In this document: in pieces, positions 32,839-41,495 of the stretch
Layout: each line of letters begins with the position of its first letter
How positions within the stretch are numbered: the stretch's first letter is position 1
DNA from: Pelagibius sp965227505
Lineage (GTDB): Bacteria; Pseudomonadota; Alphaproteobacteria; Kiloniellales; Kiloniellaceae
DNA length: 64,000 nt
Assembly: GCF_965227505.1 (NCBI RefSeq)
Contig: NZ_OZ245757.1
Coordinates: 3,224,001-3,288,000, forward strand
Direction: 5' to 3'
Position numbers and translations under genes: made by a program
The notes under the pieces: model-generated
What the model was told of the DNA's origin: nothing
The model's input: the letters and a program-made list of their open reading frames with translations, nothing else
Database searches by the model: none

Positions 32839-33429
32839 TCACTCTTTGCGGTTTCCGCGGGGATCGATCCAGCCGATATTGCCGTCGCTGCGCCGGTAGA
32901 CCATGTTCAGGCCGCCGTGCGCCGAGTTGCGAAACATCATTGCCGGAAGATTGCCAAGATCCATGTGCATCACAGCCTCGCTGACCGTCAGCGCAGGAAT
33001 CTCCGTTGCCATCTCCGCAACAACAATGGGTTGATTGTCGCCGCCGCTGTCTTCATCGGTCTCTTCATCGTTGTCGCCGGCCAGAATGTACTGCTGGGCC
33101 GGCAGCGGCGCACCGTCGGCGCTCGCAACCTTGTTGTTGTGGTCGCGCAGGCGGCGCTTGTAGCGGCGCAGCCGTGTCGAAAGACGCTCCGCCGCCGCAT
33201 CGAAGGCCGGATAAGGCTCGTTGGCCTCGCCCTGCGCTTCCAGCTTTATGCCGCGCCCCACGTGGGCCGATACAACCGCGCGATACAGATGCGCCTCGCG
33301 GGACAGCGTCACCGCACAGTCGATCGCATCCCCGAAGTACTTGTCGAGAATGCGGGAAAGGCTTTCATCAACGTGCGTGCGCAGCGCGTCACCGACGTCA
33401 AGCTGCTGGCCCTTAACAGAGAGCTGCAT
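32839..33429 (-). CDS. hpf: Ribosome hibernation promoting factor, long form
   Basis: This 196-residue protein has the HPF/RaiA beta-alpha-beta-beta-beta-alpha domain in its first 110 residues (MQLSVKGQQLDVGDALRTHV and RRYKRRLRDHN). It carries the C-terminal extension ending GNIGWIDPRG that makes long HPF able to form 100S dimers alone. Start is the ATG at 33429, which has AAGTG at a good distance; a GTG two codons upstream is the alternative. It is coupled to rpoN upstream and ptsN downstream. Confidence 0.94.
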   Translation of the reverse strand: MQLSVKGQQLDVGDALRTHVDESLSRILDKYFGDAIDCAVTLSREAHLYRAVVSAHVGRGIKLEAQGEANEPYPAFDAAAERLSTRLRRYKRRLRDHNNKVASADGAPLPAQQYILAGDNDEETDEDSGGDNQPIVVAEMATEIPALTVSEAVMHMDLGNLPAMMFRNSAHGGLNMVYRRSDGNIGWIDPRGNRKE

Positions 33430-33593
33430 GATCACTTTTGTGGATTGTAACGAGGTGGCTCACCACCCGCATAACATAGCCCTTTCCTCAGGGCGGGCGC
33501 AACATAGAGACGGGCCCGACGGCTGTCAATAGGCCCGCACGACCCGCTCGCCGAAGCCTAGATATCGGGTCGCCGGCATGGCGAATCAACAGG

Positions 33594-35246
33594 TTAAGAT
33601 TGGTTAACGCTGGCCGATTTCTCACGCCGCCGCTGCACCGAGGACGGAATTCGCATGGCCTCGCGGTACTTGGCGACCGTGCGCCTGGCGATATCGACCC
33701 CGTCCTTGCGCAGCAGTTCGACGATGGTGTCGTCGGAGAGGATCTTCTTGCGGCTTTCCCCTTCGATCAGAAGCTTGATGCGGTGTCGCACCGCTTCGGC
33801 GGAGTGGGCGGTGCCGTCAGCCCCGGCGATGGACGCGGTGAAGAAGTACTTCAGTTCGAAGGTGCCGCGCGGGGTGGCGATGTATTTGTTGGAGGTCACC
33901 CGACTTACGGTTGATTCATGCATCTCGATCGCCGCGGCGATATCCCGCAGGGTCAGGGGCTTCATATGCTCCACGCCCTTCTGGAAGAACGCGTCCTGCT
34001 GGCGCACGATCTCGGTCGAGACCTTGAGAATCGTGGTGGCGCGCTGGTGGAGGGCTTTCACCAGCCAATTGGCGGACTGCAGGCGCTCGCTGAGGTATTC
34101 CCGCTCCTTCTTGGATCGGACCTGGGTGTTGACGTGGGCGTAGTAGTCGGCGTTCACCAGGACCCGGGGCAGGGTTTCGGCGTTGAGCTCCACCACCCAG
34201 CCGCCCTTGCGGTCCGGACGCAGCAGCACGTCGGGAATGACAGGCTGGGCCACGGCGCCGTCGAAGGTCAGCGCCGGGCGGGGGTCGAGGGCTTTGATTT
34301 CCCCGATCATGTCGGCCAGGTCTTCCTGGTCGACCCCGCAGAGCTTTTTCAGACGCGCCAGGTCGCCCTTGGCCAGAAGCTCCAGGTTCTCGACCAGCGC
34401 CTGCATCGCCGGGTCGTAGCGATCGCGCTCCTGAAGCTGCAGCGCCAGGCATTCCGCCAGGGATCGGGCGAAGATGCCGCTCGGCTCGAAGCGCTGCAGT
34501 TTCAGGAGAGTCGCCTCAATGGCGGACTCGGGGCAGCCGAGCGTCTCGGCAAGGTCGCCCAGATCGGCGGACAGGTACCCGTTGTCGTCGAGCAGGTCGA
34601 TCAGCGCGGCGCCGATGGCGCGTTCCGAGGGATCGGCAACCTCCAGCATCAGCTGATCGGAAAGATGCTGGCGCAGGCTCACCTCGTCGGAGAGTCTTTG
34701 CTCCAGCGAAAAGTCGTAGTCGTCGCCGCGCGCGCTGCCCAGACCGCGGTTGGAAAAGGCAGCGTCTTCGCCGCCGCTTTCCCAGGAGGCCCCGTGGGTG
34801 AAGACGTTCTCGTAGTCGGTGTCCAGCGGGTCGTCACCCTTGGCAGGCAACTGCTCGGCGTTGGCCCGGTCCAGGCTGTCGCCGCCGGCGCTCTCCAGCA
34901 ACGCGGTTTCGTTCAGGCCGCTGTCGTGGTCGCCTTCGCCGCTGCCGCTCGCGGCCGTATCGCCGGCCGCCTCCGATGCGGTGAAAGGAGTCTCGAGCCC
35001 AGAATCGAGTGATGGGTCGAGTGATGGGTCGAGTCCGGCCTCCTGCTGGTCCACCGCCGGTGGTTCCAGCAGGGCATCGCTGCTGCCGTCCTCGCGTTCA
35101 AGCAGAGGGTTCTGCTCGATCTCTCTGTCAACTTCGGCCGCCAGTTCCAGGTTGGAAAGCTGCAACAGCTTGATGGCCTGCTGCAACTGCGGCGTCATGA
35201 CCAGAGATTGGCGCTGGCGCAGTTCCAATCTTTGAGTCGCCGCCAT
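33594..35246 (-). CDS. rpoN: RNA polymerase sigma-54 factor
   Basis: This 550-residue protein reads promoters of the GG-N10-GC type and needs an AAA+ activator. Region I is the glutamine/leucine-rich N-terminus (MAATQRLELRQRQSLVMTPQ). Region II is a long acidic linker (about 55-190), and region III holds the core-binding and DNA-binding domains, including the RpoN box ARRTVAKYRE near 520-529. Start is ATG at 35246, preceded by AAAGG; an upstream in-frame extension is not family-like. The acidic linker is long and contains a short duplicated DPSL unit. Confidence 0.96.
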   Translation of the reverse strand: MAATQRLELRQRQSLVMTPQLQQAIKLLQLSNLELAAEVDREIEQNPLLEREDGSSDALLEPPAVDQQEAGLDPSLDPSLDSGLETPFTASEAAGDTAASGSGEGDHDSGLNETALLESAGGDSLDRANAEQLPAKGDDPLDTDYENVFTHGASWESGGEDAAFSNRGLGSARGDDYDFSLEQRLSDEVSLRQHLSDQLMLEVADPSERAIGAALIDLLDDNGYLSADLGDLAETLGCPESAIEATLLKLQRFEPSGIFARSLAECLALQLQERDRYDPAMQALVENLELLAKGDLARLKKLCGVDQEDLADMIGEIKALDPRPALTFDGAVAQPVIPDVLLRPDRKGGWVVELNAETLPRVLVNADYYAHVNTQVRSKKEREYLSERLQSANWLVKALHQRATTILKVSTEIVRQQDAFFQKGVEHMKPLTLRDIAAAIEMHESTVSRVTSNKYIATPRGTFELKYFFTASIAGADGTAHSAEAVRHRIKLLIEGESRKKILSDDTIVELLRKDGVDIARRTVAKYREAMRIPSSVQRRREKSASVNQS

Positions 35247-35259
35247 ACTGCTTAACCTT

Positions 35260-36072
35260 TTAGAGGCTAAACCTTTCGCCCAGGTAAACGCGGCGGACGT
35301 CCTCGTGGGCCACGATGGCGTCCGGTTCACCCTCCATCAGTACCACACCGTCGTGAATGATGTAGGCGCGGTCGACGATGTCCAGGGTTTCGCGGACGTT
35401 GTGATCGGTGATCAGCACACCGATGCCGCGGTCCTTGAGGTGGGAGACGAGATCGCGGATGTCGCCGACGGCGATAGGATCGATCCCGGCGAGCGGCTCG
35501 TCGAGCAGGATGAAGCTGGGCTGCGACGCCAGCGCGCGCGCGATCTCGACGCGCCGTCGCTCGCCGCCGGACAACGCTACCGCGGGCGTGCGCCGCAGAT
35601 GGGTGATGGAGAACTCGGCGAGCAGGTTCTCCAGCGCCACCTCGCGCTTCTCGCGCTCCGGTTCGATAACCTCCAGCACGCCGCGGATGTTCTGCTCCAC
35701 CGTGAGGCCGCGAAAGATCGACGCTTCCTGCGGCAGGTAGCCGATGCCCAGGCGCGCGCGGCGGTACATCGGCATGTCGGTGATGTCATGGCCGTCAAAG
35801 GTGACCCAGCCGTAGTCCGGCGCGATCAGTCCGGTAACGATGTAGAAGCAGGTGGTTTTGCCGGCGCCGTTGGGCCCCAGCAGTCCGACCGCCTCGCCCC
35901 GCTGCAGGGCCAGGCTCACGCCGCGCAGAACCGGGCGCTTCTTGAAGCTCTTGCCGATGTTGACGGCCATCAGGCCGGCGTTGTCCGCGACCAGACGCGG
36001 CCCTTCCGCAGTGCCCGCCGGGCGGTCAGGCTGCTGCGGGTCCGGCTGCGGTCCTCCGCTCGAAGCACTCAC
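35260..36072 (-). CDS. lptB: LPS export ABC transporter ATP-binding protein
   Basis: This 270-residue cytoplasmic ATPase powers LPS extraction from the inner membrane with LptFG. The Walker A motif is GPNGAGKT (66-73), the Q-loop is YLPQEASIF, the signature LSGGERRR and Walker B ILLDEPLAGIDP follow, and the switch His is in ITDHNV. A 30-residue Pro/Gly/Gln-rich N-terminal extension precedes the usual start. It sits 13 bases upstream of rpoN. Confidence 0.96.
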   Translation of the reverse strand: MSASSGGPQPDPQQPDRPAGTAEGPRLVADNAGLMAVNIGKSFKKRPVLRGVSLALQRGEAVGLLGPNGAGKTTCFYIVTGLIAPDYGWVTFDGHDITDMPMYRRARLGIGYLPQEASIFRGLTVEQNIRGVLEVIEPEREKREVALENLLAEFSITHLRRTPAVALSGGERRRVEIARALASQPSFILLDEPLAGIDPIAVGDIRDLVSHLKDRGIGVLITDHNVRETLDIVDRAYIIHDGVVLMEGEPDAIVAHEDVRRVYLGERFSL

Positions 36073-36243
36073 CAGGATTTTCCCCCTAAACGACCCATCG
36101 CATTCCTGTTACACCAAGTTCGCCGCGTCACCAAGGCCGCAGTGGCCGGCCGCAGGCAGGACAGTCCTAAAGTAGCACGGCCATAAAGTAGCAGCACGTC
36201 CCAGAGGCAGAAGCCGAAGGCGGGAGGGCGGGCCTGCACGCAC

Positions 36244-37275
36244 TCAGGAGCCGCTGCCCCCCGTAACACTGCCCCCCGTACCACTGTCGCCCGCGCCATT
36301 GGCCCCTGCGCCATTGCCCTCTGCGGCATCGTCCGCTACGCCGCTCTCGGGGGCCGGGGCCGCGTCGAGGCTCTCTTCGCCTGCGTTCTCCGCGTCCGGC
36401 TCTTCCTCCTGCGGCTTGGACTTGGGCAGCACGATGGCCGAGACCCGTCCGCTCTGCTGACTGCTGCCCGGCGGCGCCCCCAGCAGCTTGCTGACGCCGG
36501 TAGCCATGTTGACCTCGGCATACTTGCCGTCGAGCTGGTTTTCGCCCTGGGTGATCTTCACGTCGCCGGTCAGCGTCGCCAGTTCCCTGTCGACGAAATA
36601 GGTTCCCTCGCTGCCGCGCACGTACTCCTTTGCGGTCAGGATCTCGACGTTGCCTTTGGCGTCGATGCGCCGGACTTCCATTTCGTTCTGCGCGTTCTCG
36701 ACGAAGTTGGCGGTCAGAACGTCGGCGCGAATCTGCTTGTCTTCGTGATAGGCGCGGGCGTCACCGCGGGCCACGGCCTGCTGCTTGGCCTCCCAATACT
36801 CCAGGCTGTCGCGGGCGGTGAGCCGGTCCTTCTGGCCTTCCAGGCGCAGATCCTCGCCGGTCATGACGAATACCTGCTTCTCGATGTCGTACTGGCCTTT
36901 GTCGCCGTAGACGGTCCCCTCCGGCGAGCGGATTTCGACGTTGCCGGTGGCCTCCAGAAGAAAGATCTCGCTGTCGCCCTCCGCAGAGTCGCGGTAATAG
37001 GCGGTCAGGACCTCGGCCAGCACCTCGACGTCGCCGCTGGCCGCGCGGGCGTTGCCCCTGGCGATATAGGTCTTGTCGTTGCGGTTCCACTCGATCCCGT
37101 CCTCGGCATTGATCTCCAGCGGCTCGTCGCTTTCCTGGAGGTTGCCGATCGCCTGTGCCGCCGCGGTCTGCGGCTGCAGAGGCAAGGCCACCGCGAGGAA
37201 CGCGGCCACGACGCAGGCAGCGGTCAGGATGGCGGATCTGCCCAAAGGGCCTGGCTTCTGCGCGGCGGTGGTCAT
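36244..37275 (-). CDS. lptA: LPS transport periplasmic protein LptA with C-terminal acidic/Gly tail
   Basis: This 343-residue protein bridges inner and outer membranes for LPS transport. A signal peptide (about residues 1-41) is followed by OstA/LptA repeats beginning EPLEINAEDGIEWNRNDKTYIARGNARA and ending near 285. Residues 287-343 form an acidic then Gly/Asn/Ser-rich low-complexity tail, which makes it much longer than the usual 170-220 residues. The start ATG overlaps the lptC stop (ATGA); longer upstream readings are shadows of lptC. Confidence 0.9.
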   Translation of the reverse strand: MTTAAQKPGPLGRSAILTAACVVAAFLAVALPLQPQTAAAQAIGNLQESDEPLEINAEDGIEWNRNDKTYIARGNARAASGDVEVLAEVLTAYYRDSAEGDSEIFLLEATGNVEIRSPEGTVYGDKGQYDIEKQVFVMTGEDLRLEGQKDRLTARDSLEYWEAKQQAVARGDARAYHEDKQIRADVLTANFVENAQNEMEVRRIDAKGNVEILTAKEYVRGSEGTYFVDRELATLTGDVKITQGENQLDGKYAEVNMATGVSKLLGAPPGSSQQSGRVSAIVLPKSKPQEEEPDAENAGEESLDAAPAPESGVADDAAEGNGAGANGAGDSGTGGSVTGGSGS

Positions 37276-37967
37276 CTCAGGCTCTCTTCGGCATCGGGGT
37301 AGATCAGCATGCGGCTCTTGCCGGTAAAGATGATGATCTGTCCCCGTTCTCTCAAGATAAAGCCTTCGGACTGCAGCTCGCCCGCCGGCCCCTGGCCGCT
37401 GACCGCGGTGTCGCCGGCGGCGCTGCCGTCGTTCAGGTCGACGCGGGCGGTTTCTGTGGTGATCTCGAAGCCTTTGTCGTGAGTCAGGTGTACGGTCCCG
37501 TTCAGGTCGAGGACTTCGACCTCCCGGTTGTAGTGACCGGTCCGTGCGGAGAGGGCGACAACGGCGCCCTCCGTGGTCTTGATGTTGGCGCGGGGGTGCT
37601 GCAGTTCGACCACGTCTTCGTTGTCCGGCGCCTGGTTGGCCATGTCCGCAATGACGTTGAAGGGCTGATTGTTTTCGTCGACCCCGCTGTAGTGCGCGTT
37701 CAGCATGCTGAGGGTCTTGGCCTGCTCCTCGGCGATCTTGGAGAAGTCGAGGCCCAGGCTGCGCTGGTCGGGAATGATCTGCGGCCAGGCGATCACCAGC
37801 AGGACCAAGCCGGTCGCCAGGGCCGGCAGCAGCAGCTTCATCGATGTGACGAAGAGGCTGTAGCTGTTGCGTCCGGAAAGGCGCGGCGGTTGCTCTGCGC
37901 CGCCTTCGGCTGTGCCGGAGGAAGCCTGCTTGGCCCCGCCGATGGTATCGATTGCCGCCTCTGCCAT
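37272..37967 (-). CDS. lptC: LPS export system protein LptC
   Basis: This 231-residue bitopic inner-membrane protein takes LPS from LptBFG and hands it to LptA. A 37-residue cytoplasmic tail precedes one membrane helix (about residues 45-62). Then comes a periplasmic beta-jellyroll with repeats like LNGTVHLTHDKGFEITTETARV. The stop overlaps the start of lptA by 4 bases. It follows kdsD after 14 bases, so the genes form one operon for LPS synthesis and export. Confidence 0.92.
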   Translation of the reverse strand: MAEAAIDTIGGAKQASSGTAEGGAEQPPRLSGRNSYSLFVTSMKLLLPALATGLVLLVIAWPQIIPDQRSLGLDFSKIAEEQAKTLSMLNAHYSGVDENNQPFNVIADMANQAPDNEDVVELQHPRANIKTTEGAVVALSARTGHYNREVEVLDLNGTVHLTHDKGFEITTETARVDLNDGSAAGDTAVSGQGPAGELQSEGFILRERGQIIIFTGKSRMLIYPDAEESLR

Positions 37968-37981
37968 GGCCGTCCCTGCGC

Positions 37982-39040
37982 TCAGGCCACGCCTGCGCGC
38001 AGGCAGTCGTGCATGTGAAGGATACCGACCGGCACATCCGGGGAGACCTCCTCGTCAACGACGAAGACGCAGAGGAAGGGCGGGTTGCTGGTGTTCATGA
38101 GGGCCACAGCCTCGGCCGCCAGGGCGGAGGCGCGGATGGTCCGCGGCGCGGCGGTCATGACGTCTCTTGCCTGACAGCTCAGCAGCCCGTTGTCCATGTG
38201 GCGCCGCAGGTCGCCGTCGGTGATGATGCCGGTCAGGCGCCCGGCCTCGTCGACAATGCCGACGCAGCCGAAGTGGCCCTCGGTCATGACGAGGATCGCT
38301 TCCGACATCACAGTGTCGGGCGAGCAGAGCGGCAGGGCTTCGCGCCCGTGCATCAGATCGCTGACGCGCAGCAGCCGTTTGCCGAGGGTGCCGCCCGGAT
38401 GCAGCAGCCTGAAGTCGCTGGCGGAGAAGCCCTTGCGGTCCAGCAGAGCCACCGCCAGGGCATCGCCCAGGGCCAGCATCATGGTGGTCGAGGTGGTCGG
38501 CGCCAGCCCCATGGGGCAGGCCTCCGGCGCCGCCGGCAGGATCAGCGGCACGTCGGCCGCCTCGGCCAGCGCGCTCTCCGCCTTCGCGGTGATGGCGATC
38601 ATCGGGATCGAGAAGCGCTTGGCGTAGGTGACGATGTCGCTCAGTTCCAGCGTATTGCCGGAGTTCGACAAGGCGATCACCGCGTCTTCGGCGGTGATCA
38701 TACCCAGGTCGCCGTGGCTGGCTTCCCCGGGATGGACGAACTGGGCCGGGGTGCCGGTCGAGGCCAGGGTGGCCGTGATCTTGCGGGCGATGTGGCCGCT
38801 CTTGCCCATTCCCGTGACCACCACCCGGCCCTTGACGGCGGCAAGGCGCTCGATGGCCTCGATGAAGCGGCCGTCCAGGCTGCGGGCGAGGGTGTTGAGC
38901 GCCTCGGCTTCCACGGAAAGCACCCGCGCCGCCACCGCCAGATCGGGACTCTTCACGCCGGCGCTCTCCACGTCATCGAGGTTTTCTGCGGGACAGGTAC
39001 TTGCTTGTGCTTTCATGTCTTCACTTCTAGCTGCCAACAT
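37982..39040 (-). CDS. kdsD: Arabinose-5-phosphate isomerase (KdsD/KpsF type)
   Basis: This enzyme converts ribulose 5-phosphate to arabinose 5-phosphate, the first step in Kdo synthesis for LPS. The 352-residue protein has an N-terminal SIS domain (RVVVTGMGKSGHIARKI, SNSGNTLELSDI) and two C-terminal CBS domains (VMTEGHFGCVGIVDE and the final one ending GILHMHDCL). Start could be ATG at 39040 or ATG at 39016; both precede the conserved domain. It is the first gene of the lpt-rpoN run. Confidence 0.94.
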   Translation of the reverse strand: MLAARSEDMKAQASTCPAENLDDVESAGVKSPDLAVAARVLSVEAEALNTLARSLDGRFIEAIERLAAVKGRVVVTGMGKSGHIARKITATLASTGTPAQFVHPGEASHGDLGMITAEDAVIALSNSGNTLELSDIVTYAKRFSIPMIAITAKAESALAEAADVPLILPAAPEACPMGLAPTTSTTMMLALGDALAVALLDRKGFSASDFRLLHPGGTLGKRLLRVSDLMHGREALPLCSPDTVMSEAILVMTEGHFGCVGIVDEAGRLTGIITDGDLRRHMDNGLLSCQARDVMTAAPRTIRASALAAEAVALMNTSNPPFLCVFVVDEEVSPDVPVGILHMHDCLRAGVA

Positions 39041-39496
39041 TCAGCCGCCGACCCCCTGTCGACTTCCGGCACCGGGGTGCCGCCCTCCGGTCCCGTGGAC
39101 CGATGCGGGCCGCGCATACGCCCTGCGCAACACGGGCGCACTGCGATCACCGGGGCCCCCGCAAGGTGGCAGACCGATGAAGGCCTTGTCGCGGGCCGCC
39201 TGCCGGTCGTTGCTGCCGGTCGTACTGCCGGCCCCGCCCGCCAACTCATACGCCGCGGCGCTGCGCAACATCCCTTCCTTGCGTCTCGACGAAACGCCCC
39301 CGCCCGATGTTCGGCGCGGCGTTGCCGATTCGCCTGAATCGAAGGGATAGCACTCCTTTCCGGCTTCTACCAGACCTCCCGGGTGGCCGAATCATCCCGG
39401 GCTGCGCCACAGGGACGCTCCCGTCACGGCCGCCACCCTTCCCGTGCGGCCCTTCCCGTGTGGCCCTTCCCGTGTGGCCCTGCCCGTGCGGCTGCC
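39041..39496. repeat. kdsD-RNase D gap with a 14-bp tandem repeat (39436-39491)
   Basis: This 456-bp region has no supported gene. Four 14-bp units of the form CCCTTCCCGTGYGG lie at 39436-39449, 39450-39463, 39464-39477 and 39478-39491, ending just before the 3' end of the RNase D gene. The rest should contain the kdsD promoter on the minus strand. Confidence 0.8.
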
Positions 39497-40117
39497 TTAG
39501 TGAGCCAGAATGTCGATTTCGCCCCAGCCCGCCAGATCCAGCTCCGCCCGGGTCGGCAGAAAGCGGAAGCAGGCCTCCGCCAGGGCCTGACGCCCCTCGC
39601 GCTCCAACATGCCGTCCAACTTGGTCTTCAGTTGGTGCAGATACAAGACGTCGGAGGCGGCATAGGCCAGCTGGTCCTGGCTCAGTTCCCCGGCGCCCCA
39701 GTCGGAGGACTGCTGCTGTTTGGAGATCTCGACCCCGATCAGTTCGCGGCAGAGATCCTTCAGCCCGTGGCGGTCGGTATAGGTCCGCACCAGCTTGGAG
39801 GCGATCTTCGTGCAGTAGATCGGTCGGCAGTCCACCCCCAGGTACTGCCGGATGACCGCCACATCGAAGCGGGCGAAGTGGAACAGCTTGGTCACCTGCG
39901 GGTCCGCCAGCAGGGCTTTCAGATTGGGGGCGTCGTAGGCGCCCTTGGCGAACTGAACCAGATGACAGACGCCGTCGCCGCCGGAAAGCTGGATCAGGCA
40001 GAGCCGGTCGCGGGCCAGGGTCAAGCCCATGGTCTCGCTGTCGACGGCCACGGAGCCGTCGAAGGTGATTCCGTCCGGCAGGTCGCCGCGATGGAGATGG
40101 ATTTCCGGATTTGGCAC
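39497..40117 (-). CDS. Ribonuclease D-type 3'-5' exonuclease (no HRDC domain)
   Basis: This 206-residue DEDDy exonuclease domain has motif I DSETMG near residues 27-32 and motif II around LFHFARFDVAVI near 78-89. Motif III is YAASDVLYL near 152-160. Full-length RNase D (about 370 residues) has HRDC domains after this; here the protein ends with the nuclease domain, a form common in alphaproteobacteria. It trims RNA 3' ends. Start is GTG at 40117 with AGGGGA upstream. Confidence 0.92.
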   Translation of the reverse strand: MPNPEIHLHRGDLPDGITFDGSVAVDSETMGLTLARDRLCLIQLSGGDGVCHLVQFAKGAYDAPNLKALLADPQVTKLFHFARFDVAVIRQYLGVDCRPIYCTKIASKLVRTYTDRHGLKDLCRELIGVEISKQQQSSDWGAGELSQDQLAYAASDVLYLHQLKTKLDGMLEREGRQALAEACFRFLPTRAELDLAGWGEIDILAH

Positions 40118-40507
40118 GGTCCCCTGCGGCCCCCCTCTTTCCTGTCTTGCGTCTTTCCTGTCTTGCGTCTTGCCTGTCTTGCGCCTTGGTTGTGCTCTTG
40201 GGTCTTTGTTCTGCCTTGGCGCTACAGGTCCCGGCTTTCTGCCTGGCTTCCCGGTCGGCTCCCCGGCCGGCGCTCCGAACGCCTCCGGGCGCGCAGATTC
40301 AGGGTCCTGCTTCGGCGCAGCCGCGCGGCAGGCCGAACGCCCAAGATAGGCGGTGAATTGAGGCTGTCAACTTACCCGGGGGCTTTGTATATATCCGCTT
40401 TGCGGGGCCGGTGCAGACCGCGTTCCGCCGGCCGCGCTCATGCCGCGACCGCAGACGGCGGATCGCCCGGGGAGCGGCGGCAGCGGTGAGATTTGGGGGC
40501 AACCGAT
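40118..40507. repeat. RNase D / NDUFA9 divergent gap with a 16-bp tandem repeat (40138-40185)
   Basis: This 390-bp stretch has no supported gene. Three 16-bp units of TTTCCTGTCTTGCGTC type lie at 40138-40153, 40154-40169 and 40170-40185. Further along, a TATATAT stretch around 40388-40394 could be the -10 region of the plus-strand NDUFA9-like gene. Confidence 0.7.
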
Positions 40508-41458
40508 ATGAGCAGCGGTATCGTTACGGTCTTCGGCGGGTCCGGCTTTCTCGGCCGCTACGTCGTCCAACATCTGGCCCAGGACGGCTGGCAGATCCGC
40601 GTGGCCGTACGCCATCCCGCCCGGGCGGCCTTTCTGAAGCCGCTCGGGGATATCGGCCAGATCACGCCGCTTGCCGTGCCGGTGCAGGAGCCCGAGGCGG
40701 TTGCCGCCGCCCTGCATGGAGCCGATGCGGCGGTGAACCTGATCGGTCTGCTCTTCGAGAAAGGGCGCCAGCGCTTTCAGGCGGTGCACGTCGACGGCCC
40801 CAAGGTCATTGCCGAGCAGGCTGCGGCCGCGGGCCTCAAGGGGCTGGTGCAGGTCTCTGCAATCGGCGCCGATCCTGCGGCCGAGGCGGACTATGCCCGC
40901 ACCAAAGGCGCGGGGGAGGCCGCGGTTCTGGCCGCCTTTCCGCAGGCGACGATCCTCAGGCCCAGCGTGGTGTTCGGGCCGGAAGACGGCTTCTTCAACC
41001 GTTTCGCCGAGATGTCGCGCATTGCGCCGGCCCTGCCGCTTGTCGGCGGCGGACTGACCCGGTTTCAGCCGGTCTACGTCGGCGACGTGGCGCGTGCCGT
41101 CGCCCTGGCGCTGAAGGACCCGGCCTGCCGCGGCAAGACCTACGAACTGGGCGGCCCCAAGGCCTACACCTTCAAGGCGCTGCTGGAACTGTTGATGGAA
41201 ACCACCGGGCGGCGGCGCGCGCTGGTCACCCTGCCCTTCGGCCTGGCGCGGCTGCAGGCGCGCTTTCTGGAACTCTTGCCGGAGCCGCCGCTGACCCGCG
41301 ATCAGGTGACCTTGCTGCGCAGCGACAACGTGGTGGGCGAGGGCGCCCTCACCCTGCGGGACCTGGGGATCGAGCCGACCGCGGTGGAGACCATCATCCC
41401 CACCTATCTCGACAAGTACCGCCGCGGCGGGCGGTTTTCGCAGGGCGCCCGTCCCTGA
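40508..41458 (+). CDS. Complex I NDUFA9-like NAD(P)-binding protein
   Basis: This 316-residue atypical SDR has the N-terminal TVFGGSGFLGRYVV dinucleotide motif near residues 6-19. It continues with ADAAVNLIGLLFEKGRQRF and VQVSAIGADPAAEADYARTKG, where Y and K of the SDR pair are recognisable. This family includes mitochondrial complex I subunit NDUFA9, which binds NADPH. The start is ATG at 40508 with GGGGGC 8 bases upstream; a TTG 15 bases earlier is the alternative. It converges on uppP. Confidence 0.88.
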   Translation: MSSGIVTVFGGSGFLGRYVVQHLAQDGWQIRVAVRHPARAAFLKPLGDIGQITPLAVPVQEPEAVAAALHGADAAVNLIGLLFEKGRQRFQAVHVDGPKVIAEQAAAAGLKGLVQVSAIGADPAAEADYARTKGAGEAAVLAAFPQATILRPSVVFGPEDGFFNRFAEMSRIAPALPLVGGGLTRFQPVYVGDVARAVALALKDPACRGKTYELGGPKAYTFKALLELLMETTGRRRALVTLPFGLARLQARFLELLPEPPLTRDQVTLLRSDNVVGEGALTLRDLGIEPTAVETIIPTYLDKYRRGGRFSQGARP

Positions 41459-41495
41459 CCGCTATCTTGGTTGTCACTCCGGCGGGGTGTCCGCG

